Origin: Typhlomys cinereus
Taxonomy: Eukaryota > Chordata > Mammalia > Rodentia > Platacanthomyidae
Length of the DNA: 64,000 bases
Reading direction: 5' to 3'
Assembly: GCA_023101885.1 (NCBI GenBank)
Contig: JALPQD010000125.1
Coordinates: 2,814,973 to 2,878,972 of the forward strand
The notes under the pieces were generated by a model, which saw nothing but the letters and a program-made list of their open reading frames with translations, was not told the DNA's origin and searched no databases. Below, in pieces: positions 35,083 to 46,255 of this stretch (position 1 is the stretch's first letter; each line of letters opens with the position of its first letter). The translations under genes were made by a program, and so were the position numbers.

Positions 35083-35157
35083 CTCTGGTGTACCTATTAA
35101 GTTTGTATGAGCTGTAATAATAATAAAAATGTATTAATAAAAAAAAAGAACAGCTGG
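35083..35157 (+). mobile_element. 63-bp LINE-1 3' tail insertion with 12-bp target duplication
   Basis: CTCTGGTGTACC to the A-run (35083-35145) is only the last ~60 bp of the LINE-1 3' UTR, with GTTTGTATGAGC and (AAT)n. AAGAACAGCTGG occurs at 35071-35082 and 35146-35157. The right arm (around 62,665) has the uninterrupted target, so the insertion postdates the duplication. Confidence 0.9.
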
Positions 35158-35271
35158 TAGCACAACATGAAGTTGTTTGTGAAGCTGAGAGAAGTTGTTA
35201 CCCAGAAATATGGCCAATGCTGTGATGTGGCTAGTGTGTATTGGGAGAAATATGGATAACTTTGGGACTTT

Positions 35272-35730
35272 GTGCTGGGAAAGTCTTTGCATCTTGGCGG
35301 TAGGGCCAAATGGGCCTTTCTTGTGAGAGCTTGGAGGAGAGCAGATAGAGGAAGCCCAGCTCATGATGATGGTCCAGAGGGGAACAGAGACTGTGTTTGC
35401 AACTGGTTGAATGACACATGGAGCCATGCGTTGGCAGAAAGTTTAATGGTGTTTTGCCCTCATTCTGAAAGCTTGTCTGAAGTTAAACTGGAGTGCTTGG
35501 TGGAGGAAATTTCAAAGCAATGTATTCTTGACAATGTGATATCACTACCTTTTAGTTGTCTTCAGAGTTATGAAAAAGAGCAAAGAATCAGGCAGGAAGA
35601 AGCAAAACCCATCAGATCTAATGATGAAAAATACAATACCAAACTTAAAGAGCTAAACCAGAAGCAGAGAACAAACTGGCTGTTGAAAAGATTAGCTCCA
35701 TTTGTAAATCAAAGTCAGCTATCAATTTGA
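35272..35730 (+). pseudogene. MaLR internal ORF, frameshifted copy
   Basis: A 152-codon ORF matches the first part of the 215-codon minus-strand ORF at 61912-62559. They agree up to KLKELNQK; there a 4-bp deletion near 35,661 shifts the frame and the ORF ends early. The meaning of the protein is unknown. It sits between a MaLR-type LTR and its internal region. Confidence 0.6.
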
Positions 35731-35873
35731 ATAATAGGAGAAGCCCTAGCTTGAAGGCAAGATCCTCAGGGAAGGCTCCCACCTATCAGAATGCAAATCC
35801 TTTCAGAATACCTGAGCTAAAGGTGGAGTTTCAAAAAAAGAGCTGGTTTCTCCTACAAAGCAACTGCCCAGTC

Positions 35874-36205
35874 TAGCATTTGCTAAAAGCACCAAGATCC
35901 TTGGAGGCAAGGGATCGACAGCCAAAATAGTGTTCCTATGCTTAAGGGGAACAAAGGAAGGGGTTCAGGGAAATGCCGCTGGGTCCTTGTATATCATCGG
36001 AGAGGAGGACCTAGAGGAGAGTTTGGCATGCACATTAAAGGATTCTCAGGGATTGGGGGAGGGGAGACACTAGGGGGTGGGGAGAGAGGGGTGAGGGGAG
36101 GGTGAGCAGAAGGGTTGGGGGGAGGAGGAGGGAGGAAGGGAACCGGTCTACCTATTAAGATGGTATGAGCGGACATAATAAAAAATGTTTAAAAAAAAAA
36201 AAACA
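35874..36205 (+). mobile_element. 5'-truncated LINE-1 3' end at the duplication edge
   Basis: This is LINE-1 3' UTR beginning CTAGCATTTGCTAAAAGCACC, with the G-rich tract (36,050-36,130) and a poly-A tail. It starts exactly where similarity to the right arm stops. No target duplication was found, and MaLR internal sequence present in the other arm (61,251-61,955) is absent here. Confidence 0.8.
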
Positions 36206-36468
36206 AGGGGTGGGCCTTGAGGTGGATTAGTCCCACCCTACCTCCAGGAGAAGTCTGCCTTTACAGCAAGCAGTCTGCAGCTCTCAGCTCCAAGATGTCT
36301 GCGGTCACTAACCTTCCTCCAGCTTTGGCCAACCAGTCATGCCACCTCTGCTTCAAGAGACTGTAACTTCCCTCTGGAACCGTAAGCTGAGTAATCCTCC
36401 CTTTCTCCCTTAAGTTGATTGACTTTGAGTGTTCTCTCACAGCAGTAGTTAAGAGTAACTGTTACAAC
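36206..36468 (+). repeat. Partial MaLR-like LTR
   Basis: From GGGTGGGCCTTGAGGTGG to ACTGTTACA it resembles the 3' two-thirds of the LTR at 34,671-35,032, including a shifted AATAA-like signal (GAGTAATCC). It is only moderately similar to the 3' LTR at 60,923-61,250. Confidence 0.6.
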
Positions 36469-36697
36469 TACTTAGCCATCAAAAAAGATGAATGATTGGT
36501 CAGGAAATGGATAGAATTGGAAAAGTATTATATTGAGTGAAATATCTCAGACACAGTAAGTTAGGCACTGTATGTACGCCCTAATATGTAGATTCTAGTT
36601 CCAAACCCACTTAATGACATATTCAAAGGTAAACCTCTGTAATAACTACTGTAATCACAAAGGATTATGAACAGGAGGGAAGGGGAAGGAGGACCTC

Positions 36698-37850
36698 TGT
36701 TACGGTTGCATTTTGGTGTTAACTTGACTGTTGAAGACTGTTTTGAGCAGAGCTGTGGAAGGTTGGCATGGCCCCTGAACCAGTCTGTAGGTACTTGATT
36801 GACTCCTGTGGAGAACCCAGCCCATAGTGAGCGATACTCTCCAGTGATGGCTCGGGTAATAGGTGGCGCAAGGAGGAGGGACTTGCTCTTTCCTTATCTA
36901 GTGTCAACTTGCTGTGCAGTCCACTCTGCATGCATCATTCACTTTTAGAGTGTCCTGGCCTTCTTTGTTGCTGTTACTGCTGTTTCCTCATACTTGGCTA
37001 ACATGAGCTTCACCTTTTATATGATGTTTTTGCAGTTCCTGCTGCCTTTGGAGCCTGGTCTGTAGGTCTTGCTGCTATTTGCTGTTCATCACTGACATGG
37101 GAACCTAGCATCTTCGACCTTCCAGAGAAGTAAAGGCTTGAGACCTTCTCATGATCTTTTGGCTTTGTGGAACATTCCAGTCAAGTGATGTTGGGCCTGC
37201 CCAGGGATAACGGTCTGGGAGGGAGTGAGCAGGGCATGGCTTAGCACATGGGACCAAAGATGGTGCTAGGAGCTAGTGTCCTAAGCGTAACCCTGGTAAC
37301 ATTACAGAGAGTCCTAATGGGCTTATAGGAGCTAACATAGATATATGTTTAGTCTGACCTCTGCAGAGTATGTGCTATACTGACCATCAAGGTAATTGGC
37401 TGCCTGTTTCATGCGCTTGGATTCTTTGTCTATATAAGCTGATTTGTTACCGCCAATAAACTGAGATCTTGCTTTGACAAACTCCCCATCCATGGCCGAG
37501 TCTCTGGAGGGCAGAGGCAGAGGTGCGGGCTGTCAGGCTTTACTTATCTTCATCATTACAGCCAGGAGCTGTGTAACTTAGTGAATGAATGAGTGAGTGA
37601 TGGAGTGTCGCCTTGACAGACTCCCTGCTGTGTCCGGAGGCCCCTGAATTTGGGTGGGGGTAAAGGGCCTCAGCATATTCGCCTTTCTCCACCCCAAAGG
37701 CCTGAAGTCATCACAATGTGTGCCTGGGGGAATCGCCCCAGCAAAATGACTTTGAAGGACACTATTTTTATTGTGAGTTATTTTAACAAGCTCATTTTTA
37801 TATATTATATTCCATTGATTCTGTTTCTTCAGAGAACCCTGATTAATACA
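36698..37850 (+). repeat. Class III-type LTR with 5-bp target duplication, itself interrupted
   Basis: It starts TGTTACGGTTGC and ends ATTAATACA. ACCTC flanks it at 36693-36697 and 37851-37855, a 5-bp duplication as expected for class III elements. Without the nested solo LTR it is about 590 bp. Similar end sequences occur at 9,154 and 48,726. Confidence 0.7.
37189..37743 (+). repeat. Solo class II LTR
   Basis: A 555-bp TGTTGGGCCTGCC...CCCCAGCA LTR is almost the same as the 3' LTR at 23761-24316, with TATATAAGC and AATAAA at the same places. It is flanked by AAGTGA (37183-37188) and AAATGA (37744-37749), a 6-bp target duplication with one change. There is no internal sequence, so it arose by recombination between two LTRs. 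Confidence 0.85.
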
Positions 37851-38788
37851 ACCTCAAAAGAAAGGAGATAGGGGATCATTCTATGGTAGGAAAAAGTATT
37901 GCATGTAAGTAGCTAGACATCTGGTGCAGCTCACTATCACTAACTTCCTTTCCTGGTTACTTGTGACTGAATAGGTTTGTTCTTACCAATCAGGGAGGAT
38001 AGAGGGACTAGCAAATAGATGTTAACCATCCTTCAAATGGGACACTGATGTCCCCTCACTGCTGTGTCCTACTCCTATTTTTCCATCTACCTTTGAGTCA
38101 CCTCTTATATTAAGATCTTCATTTAAACAGTCTTTTATCGTTGGATAGAAAGAAACCTTCAATACCAATCATGATGCAAGCAAGGGCAGTGCAGGAAAAG
38201 TGCAAACTGAAAACAACAAACCATAATTTAGAATACCAAAGACCTTCTGTTAATCACCTAGAACCAGAGCAGCCAAATGTCTCTGCATCCTAAAGCTCAG
38301 GGAACCTTACAGAAGAGGAAGTGCCTAGATTGAAGAGCCTAAATATGGGGAGGACCAATGATATGCAAGATACTCCATACAAGTAAGGGCTGTAGTAGCC
38401 ATAATCAGACTTTGCATAACCTGCTCAATGGCTGACATATCAATGACCCCCCCAAAGTCTAACATGGATCACAGTGGAAAAGGCTCTGGCAGTAAGATCC
38501 TTAAAGGCAAAGGATTAAGCAGTCATAATAGAGTTCCCATTATTACTGGGGAGCCCAGGAAGGGGCTCTGAGTTTTGCCACTGAGTCCTGCACTCTCACT
38601 AGGGTGGAGAACTCAGAGGGAGGTTTGGCATTCACACAATAGGATGCTCCAGGGGATGGGAGGGAGGAAGGCAGAGGCACTGAAAGAGGAGAAGAGAGGG
38701 AGGGGGTGAAAGAACAGGGGTATCCTATTGAGCTTATATGATAAGGAAAAATAATAAAATGTGGGGGGGAAAAGAGTTCATGGGTCAG

Positions 38789-39383
38789 TGTGGGTGTTAC
38801 TAGGCCCAGAAGCCTGCTGTCTGGATGATACATTTGCAACTGAAGGCAGTTGAGTGACTCCTCCCTTGGGTGGTTGAGATTCCTCTTGTCTGCAAGACAA
38901 TAGCAGGCCAAACTTCCCCCTTGGGAGTAGAGGAAACTCCCAGGTCCTTTGGAATGCTTTTGTTTCTCTAAAAAACTGGCTAGGATGCTCCTCCCCCCAT
39001 CAGTTCTTCCTGCCTATCTAAAGAGATGTTAATGCACAGGCCAAGTAACTCCTTTTTGAGGCATTCATTCCTTCCTCTTTTAGCAAAGAGCTTCCATGCC
39101 TGTTTTAACATACCTGGCAATATGTCCCTCCCATGGCAATTGGGTGTCACTCCTGACTTCTCTTTTTTAACCAAAATGTATGTGTTTTACATAGTACTGC
39201 AAAGAATTTGGCCCTGCTTCTTGATTATAAAAACCCTGTACGTTACAATAAAGTTGGCTTGGATGATAGCAGACATCCAAGGCCCCCTCTGACCCAAAGC
39301 CTGAAACTTTTAATTCCTACCGCTCCCACTTCAGAATCTTTCATTTGTAGGTCCGGGTTGACGCTGGTTCATGGGCTGGGACA
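38789..39383 (+). repeat. LTR of a second lysine-primed retroviral element
   Basis: This is the probable LTR from TGTGGGTGTTAC to GGCTGGGACA, with TATAA at 39226-39230 and AATAAA at 39247-39252. The 5' end is inferred from the TG and from the end of the preceding LINE-1. It is unrelated in sequence to the LTRs at 18.6, 23.8 and 37.2 kb. Confidence 0.65.
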
Positions 39384-39385
39384 AA

Positions 39386-39403
39386 TGGCGCCCAACGTGG
39401 GGC
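39386..39403 (+). promoter_or_regulatory. Primer binding site, lysine tRNA (Lys-1,2) type
   Basis: TGGCGCCCAACGTGGGGC is an unmutated 18-bp complement of the lysine tRNA 3' end and lies 2 bp after the LTR end. It identifies the element as class II. The preserved CpGs suggest a relatively young or protected copy. An AAGGTAAGG splice-donor-like site follows at about 39,435. Confidence 0.9.
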
Positions 39404-41395
39404 TGAAGTACCGGGGAACTAACCCAGTATTTTAAGGTAAGGAACTTCAGGGAACTCTGCCTGCATATGTAAGAGAGTTGTTTAGACCGAAGCATCAATC
39501 AGAGGTTAAAAAACGTTAAGTAAAATGGAACAGGCTTATAAAAAGGAGAGACAAATGCTAAAAGCAGAAAAGATAAAGATAGACAAAAAACAATTATTAA
39601 GGGTTTTAAATCTTTTTACAGAACTACAGGCCTCTTTTATTGAAGAGAGCTTAAATTTTAGAATTTGGGTTCATATAGATCAGCAAAAAATAAGAGAACA
39701 AGAAAATGTTCTTCCTGATAATCCTTAAGTTATGAAAAAAAAAAATCTGAAATCCTTAAAACAGCTGCTGCTCCAGAAAAACTAAAAAGCCTCAGCTTCT
39801 GTGGCTGTGGGCAGGAGGATCTCAACTAGGGAAACAAGAATGCAAAACTATTGGCCTTTGAAAATGCAAATGACACTTGTGGAAATGTTAACTGATTGAT
39901 TTTTGGAGAAATAAAAACTCAGGCAACTAATTCATCTGTTGGTAAAATAAGGTTTCTTAATAATAATTGGTTTTTGGTACTAAATTTTAAGGTTTAATCT
40001 ACTTTCAATAATGTTTTTCACAATTAAACTAAGCTGCTGGACTTTTAAATGTTAATCAGCCTAGAAGCTTTCAAGGATAATTTTAAGACAGTTGATGGTA
40101 AATTGTATGTTATTAATGTGTTTGTATGTTTATGTGTTCTGTGTTTATATGTGGTATGTCTTGTGTTTCAACGTACCTGTGGCCACTTCAATCTTTTTTA
40201 TTCATGTTGTGTGCTAATATTTAAACTTTGGCATGCCATTTTTAAATACATATATGCATACTTAAAATAAGAACAAATAATTTTGGTAACATCTAAGGCC
40301 TTAACTAGTTATGTTTTATATTGATCACAACTGTTTTTCTGATAGATTGTAAGTTTTCTTTCATGAAAGATTATTTTGCTTGGTTTTTATCTTTAATAGG
40401 ACTACAAATGAAAATGCTATTGTGTTCTTAAAGGCTTTTCCATGTGTTCCCAAAATGGCAAAGTCACTATGATATTGCTAGATCGAACTTGCTCATTCCT
40501 CTGATTCCTTTTATAGAATTTTTCCCCACCAAGTCTAGCAATCGGGAAAATAATTATATTCTAAAAATTTCATTAGAATTTCTTCATTCTACTTCTGGTA
40601 AGATATGAGAATATCTAAATATTTCTATTGCCACAAATAAGCTTACTTTCTTAAATTTTAAATGCTATGTTGTATAATGTGCTTATAGAGCTTTAATATC
40701 AGACCTCCTCATGTCCTGGGTGTACATAAAATGGTAATGTCTGATTACTTCATACATGGTAGTAGCCTCTACAAAAGATAATGTAACTTTATAGTAAAAG
40801 TATGATTTAACAATTTTTGCCTTATAATTACAATTAAAATTTACTATTCTGCTAATCATCATAATATATATAGAAAAGAATTTTCATTAATTTTCAAGCC
40901 GTTTGATGATCAATTATCAGCAATCATGCAGGTGAAGTACAACGCTGGTCATATACTTGAAGAATACTATCCCACAGGCCTTTCAGGAGATTTTAATGGC
41001 TTTCAGGGAAGGTTAATGCCGCTCCTGTTTTGAGTTTATCTAGGAAGCTTGCAGTCCCTCTATGACTTCCATGTGTTGTACAAATTAGTGCCATGTGTAT
41101 AGGTGACCCTTGTTAGAGGTAGTGTTTTGCTCAGAAACATAGGGTTTGTGGAAGAATCTAAGCTTTCCTTCTGCTTTCCTCCTTCTTGCCACCTGGTTGT
41201 CCTGAATCATTCAGAACCTAAATATAAGCATGTACTCAGGAATTGCTTAGGAAATCTTAGTTTGCTTACATTATTATCATCATGGGACATTTTAAACAGG
41301 TGGGTGTGTAGAGACCTAAGGCGGACATTGGACTTGTATTTTCTGCATGAATCTATGTAACTAATACATACATATGTATACATATATAAGACTAT
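39404..41395 (+). other. Internal remnant of second class II element
   Basis: A small ORF at 39525-39728 (67 codons, start MEQAYKKERQ, lysine- and glutamate-rich) is in the position of gag matrix. The rest, about 1.6 kb, is AT-rich with no protease, polymerase or envelope motif, and no 3' LTR is visible before the LINE-1 at 41.4 kb. It is a deleted or non-autonomous element. Confidence 0.5.
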
Positions 41396-42109
41396 TTAAT
41401 CACTTTATTTTTTATTTTTTAATACATTTTTTATTATTTCTGGTCATACAAACTTAATAGGTAGACCAGTTCCCTCCCTCCCTCCTCCTCCCCCTGATCT
41501 CCCTGCTCCCCCTTCCCTCCCTCCCCATCCCCCCGTGCCTCCGTCCCAATTCCCAGAGAGTCCTTTATTGTGTATGCCTAACTCTTCTCTGGGTCCTCCT
41601 CTCCGATGACGTACAAGAACCCAGTGGCATTTCCGTGAACCCTTTCTCGTGTTCCCCTTAAGCATAGGAACACTACTGTGGCTGTCAATTCCTTGTCTCC
41701 AATGATCTTGGTGCCTTTAGCTGATGCTAGATTTTGTGAGGTCAATAGTGTTTTGGACATTGCACAGGGCATGCAAAGTCTTGTTATGATTGCTTCGACC
41801 CTAACTAGTGTGGAGAATCTTGCAAATCATTGCTCCTCCCATTCTTTTGCTCTTACAATCTTAACACCCCCTCTTCCGCAAATGTCCCTGAGCTTCTGGA
41901 TGGGGAGAGATTAATCTGGCCTAGTTCTATGTGGTTGATATAGAGTCTCTGAAGTTCTGGATTGTGGTTTGTTGATTTTCTTTTGCAGTTTTGTTGCTCC
42001 TGCAATGCCCTTCACTCAATCCTGCTGGGCACTGTATGTCACCCCCTTGGAGTGTCTCAATGTGGGCTGGGTGAGTTTGGTACTAGGAGCCACCTATTAG
42101 GGAGTACAT

Positions 42110-45100
42110 ACGATGCTTAATTTTCTGGGTTTGGGATACTTCACTTAATATAATTGTTTCTAATGACATCTATTTCCCAGAAAATTCCAGTAATTCATCA
42201 TTTTTGATGGTTGAGTAGTACTCCATTGTATAGATGTACCACAGTTTCCTTATCCACTTGTCAACTGTTGGACATTTAGGTTGATTCCATGAATTTGCTA
42301 TTGTAAACAGTGCTGCTATGAACATGATCGTGCTTGTGCTATCGAGGTGAACCTCTACTGCATGGGGGTTTATTCCCAAAAGTGGGATAGCAGGGTAATG
42401 TGACATTTCAACCTTTAATTTCTTTAAGAATCTCCAGACGGCTCGCCAGAGTGGCTGTATGAGCCTGCATTCCCACCAGCAATGTAGCAGAGTTCCCCTC
42501 TCTCCACATCTTCTCCAGCATTTGTTGTTGTTTGTATTGTGGATTTTTGCCATCCTGACCGGGGTGAGATGATATCTCAGGGAAGTTTTGATTGCATTTC
42601 CCTGATGGCCAAGGAAGTGGAGAATTTTTTAAAATATTTGTTAGACATTTTAATGTCATCCCTGGTAAAATTTCTTTTAAGTTCCAGGGCCCATTTTTAA
42701 TTGGGCCATTGGTTTCCTTGGAGTTTAGTTTTCTAAGTTCTTTGTGAACTCTGGACAGTAGGGCTCTATCAGATATGTGGTTAGTGAAGATTTTCTCCCA
42801 TTCTGTGGATTGCCTTTGAGCTCGTGTTACAATCTCTTTATCTGAACAGAAGCTCTTTAATTTCACAAGGTGCCAACTGTTGAGAGTTGGTAGCAGTGAC
42901 TGTGCCATTGGATGTCTGTTTAGGAAATGTTGGCCTAGCCCAATCAGCTCGAGGGAGTTCCCTATCCTTTCAACTGTAGTTTTTATAGTCTCTGGCCTGA
43001 TATCAAGGTCCTTGATCCATTTGGAATTAAGTCTTGTACATGGTGACAAGTACGGGTCCAGTTTTAATCTTCTGCATGTGGAGATCCAGTTTTGCCAGCA
43101 CCATTTGTTGAAGATGCAGTTCTTTTTCCATTGGATTCTTTGGGCCCCTTTGTCAAAGACCAAATGGCTGTATTTTTGTGGGCTTATATCTGGGTCTTCG
43201 ACCCTTATCCATTGATCTGTGTGTCTATTTTGGAGCCAGTACCAGGCTGTTTTTATAACTATGGATTTGTAGTATAGACTAAGGTTTGGTATGGTAATAC
43301 CTCCAGCAGTGTTTTTGTTACTCAGGATTGTCTTTGCTATCCTGGGTCTTTTGTGCCTCCATATGAACTTTGAGATTGTTTGGTCAACTTTTTGAAGAAT
43401 TGCTTTGGGATTTTGATTGGTATAGCATTGAATCTATATATTGCCTTTGGTAGGATGGTCATTTTTACGATGTTGATTCTGCCAATCCAGGAACAAGGGA
43501 GGTCTTTCCACCTTCTGCTATTTCTTTCTTTAGGGTTTTAAAGTTTTCATTGTAAAGGTCTTTTACCTCCTTGGTTAGGTTTATACCAAGGTATTTCATT
43601 TTTTTAGGGGTTATAGTAAATGGGATTGTTTCTCTCAAGGCTTTTTCACTTCTTTCATTTTGAGTATATAGGAAGGCCTCTGAGTTTTGCACATTTATTT
43701 TGTATCCTGCCACCCTGCTGAACTTCTCAATTAGTTCCAGAAGCTTCCTGGTGGAGTTTTTGGGATCCCTCAGGTATAAGATCATGTCATCTGCAAATAG
43801 GGATAGCTTGACTTCTTCCTTGCCGATTTGAATCCCTTTTATGTCCCTTCTTGTCTTATGGCTTCAGCTAAGACTTCAAGTACAATATTTAATAGAAGTG
43901 GTGAGAGTGGACAGACTTGTCTAGTTCCTGATTGAATTGGGAATGCTTCCAATTGTTCCCCATTGAGCATAATCCTTGCTGTGGGCTTGTTGTATATAGC
44001 TTTTATTATATTGATAAAGGTTCCTTCCATTCCTACTATCTCCAGCGTTTTGATCATAAAAGGCTGTTGGATCTTGTCAAAGGCTTTTTCTGCGTCTATC
44101 GAGAGTATCATGTGGTCTTGGACTTTGGACTGGTTTACATGATGAATTACATTTATTGATTTTCGTATGTTGAATCAACCTTGCGTGCCGGGGATGAAGT
44201 CTACTTGGTCCCTGTGAATGATCTTTTTGATATGTTTTTGAATCCGACTTGCTAAGACTTTGTTGAGAATCTTTGCGTCTGTGTTCATCAGAGAGATCGG
44301 CCTATAGTTTTCTTTTTTAAGTGAATCTTTATTAGGTTTTGGGATTAAAACGATATTAGCTTCATAGAAGGAATTTGGTAGTCTTCCTTCCTTGGCTATT
44401 TGATAGAACAGTTTAAGGAGTATTGCTGTTATTAACTCCTTAAATGTCTGGTAGAACTCTGTGCTAAATCCATCTGGTCCAGGACATTTTTTGGTGGGAA
44501 GATTCGAGATTACTTCTTCAATTTCCTTATATGTTATAGGACTATTTAAATAATTCACAACTTCCTGATTGAATTTAGGTAAGTTGTATTTACTTAGAAA
44601 TTCATCCATCTCTTTTGTGTTGTCAAACTTCACAGAGTATAATTTTTTGAAATATGATGTTATAATTCTCTGGATTTCTTGGGTATCAGTCGTGATAACT
44701 TCATGTTCATTTCTAATTTTGTTAATTTGGGTTTTCTCTCTCTTGCTTTTGGTTAATTTAGCAAGGGGTGTATCAATCTTATTGACTTTTTCAAAGAACC
44801 AGCTTTTTAAAAAATATTTATTATTATTATTATTTATTCAACTATGTGCATATGCGTGTGTATGTGCGTGCGCGTGTGTCTGTGTATGTGTGTCTGTGTA
44901 TGTGTAGAACCACGGACGAATTCGTGAACCACCATGGTCGCCTCCACCTCCTTCTGCCCCGGGATTCACAGGCTCCTCCCTACCAGGACCAGAAGCGCAG
45001 GCCGCCCTCGCTTCCACCTGGCGTCTATACGTGGGATCTGGGATCCGAACTCAGGACCTTCCGCCTGCAAGGCGGAGGCTTAACCCCTGAGCCACCTCTG

Positions 45101-46205
45101 CAGCCCCAGAACCAGCTTTTTGACTGGTTGATATTGTCTATCATTTTCTTAATCTCGATTTCAGATATTTCTCCCCTTATTTTGCTAATCTCCTCTCTTC
45201 TACTACTTTTGGGATCAGATTGCTCTAGTTTCTCTAAAGCTTTAAGCTGCATTTTTAAGTTGTTTATTTCTGATGTTTCCATTTTTTTGATTTAAGCATT
45301 AAGAGCTGTGAACTTACCTCTTAGAACAGATTTCATTGTGTCCCAGAGATTTTGGTAAGTTGTATTTTCATTATCATTCCCTTTCAGGAAATCTTGAATT
45401 TCCTTTTTAATTTCTTCCTGAATCTAGTTCTCATTCAGCATCATATTGTTAAGTTTCCAGGAGTTAGTGTATTTTCTCTTGTTTGTTGTGTTGTGGATGT
45501 CCAGCTTTAGGCCATCGTGGTCTGACAGGGCACAGGTTAGAATTTCAAATTTTTTGTACATGTGTAGATTCGTTTTGTGGCCCAGTATGTGACTATTTTG
45601 GAGAAAGTTCCGTGTGCTGCTGAGAAAAATGTGTATTCTTTGGTGCGTGGGTGAAAAGTTCAATAGAGATCTGTAAGGTCCATTTCTTTAAGGGTTTGAT
45701 TAAGGTCCAAAGTGTCTCTATTAAGCTTTTGACCTGTTGATCTATCCCATGTTGAGAGGGCGGTGTTGAAGTCCCCAAGAATTATCGTTTGGGGGTTGAT
45801 TTCTTGCTTTAGACGCTGTAGGGTTTTCTTAATGAATGTGGAAGGGCCTGTATTGGGTGCATATATGTTCAGTATTGTGAAGTCTTCCTGGTGAATTGTA
45901 CCTGTGACTAAAATGTAGTATCCATCCATGTCTCTTATAATTTTCTTTGGTTTGAAGTCCACTTTGTCTGATATCATTATGGTTACCCCTGCCTGTTTTC
46001 TGCTTCCATTTGCTTGTAGAATTGTTGACCAGCCTTTTATTTTCAGAGCGTGCCTATCTTTTGTGGTGAGATGGGTTTCCTGCAGGCAGCAGATTGATGG
46101 ATTGTGATTTTTAATCCAAATTTGTAATCTGTGTCTCTTGATCGGCGAGTTAATTCCATTAGCATTTAGTGTTATAATGGTGAAACTATTTTTGATTCCA
46201 GACAT
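42110..46205 (-). pseudogene. LINE-1 ORF2 with several disruptions
   Basis: The N-terminal piece (45660-46205) has endonuclease landmarks: TLNANG, CLQETH and GDFN. It stops at a TGA just below 45,663, where Arg (CGA) is expected. SDHDGL follows in the next piece after a frameshift (45424-45663). Then come a SINE, a reverse-transcriptase N-terminal piece (44175-44633) ending at a TGA in place of Trp, a GTRQ block (43839-44111), a [13 protein letters not shown] piece (43465-43785, shortened) and C-terminal pieces (42408-43163, 42170-42553). It is therefore non-functional. Confidence 0.85.
44809..45107 (-). mobile_element. B2-like SINE with 14-bp target duplication
   Basis: T-rich end, ATT repeat, GT-rich run and body, ending GAGCCACCTCTGCAGCCCC. 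AGAACCAGCTTTTT flanks it at 44795-44808 and 45108-45121. It interrupts ORF2. Confidence 0.92.
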
Positions 46206-46255
46206 TTACTATGTTTAGTAGTTTTTATAAGTATATTGCTTCGCTGTTAATGGTG

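Larger units (their letters stand above)
33755..35873 (+). repeat. Left arm of an inverted duplication
   Basis: This segment is the near-identical reverse complement of about 61,956-64,000. Unique flank, a B4-like SINE (34,195-34,370), the MaLR-like LTR and part of its internal sequence all match in inverted order. The differences I saw are scattered single bases, a 4-bp deletion near 35,661 and a 75-bp insertion at 35,083. The left start is set only by where the window ends on the other arm; the true arm may be longer. Confidence 0.9.
36473..38768 (+). mobile_element. LINE-1 3' part, split by nested LTR insertions
   Basis: The sense strand reads from the last codons of ORF2 (ACTTAGCCATCAAAAAAGATG) through the 3' UTR to 36,697, is interrupted, resumes at 37,856 and continues to the G-rich tract (38,650-38,710) and tail AATAAAATG at about 38,760. 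It is an old copy with no coding capacity. Confidence 0.75.
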
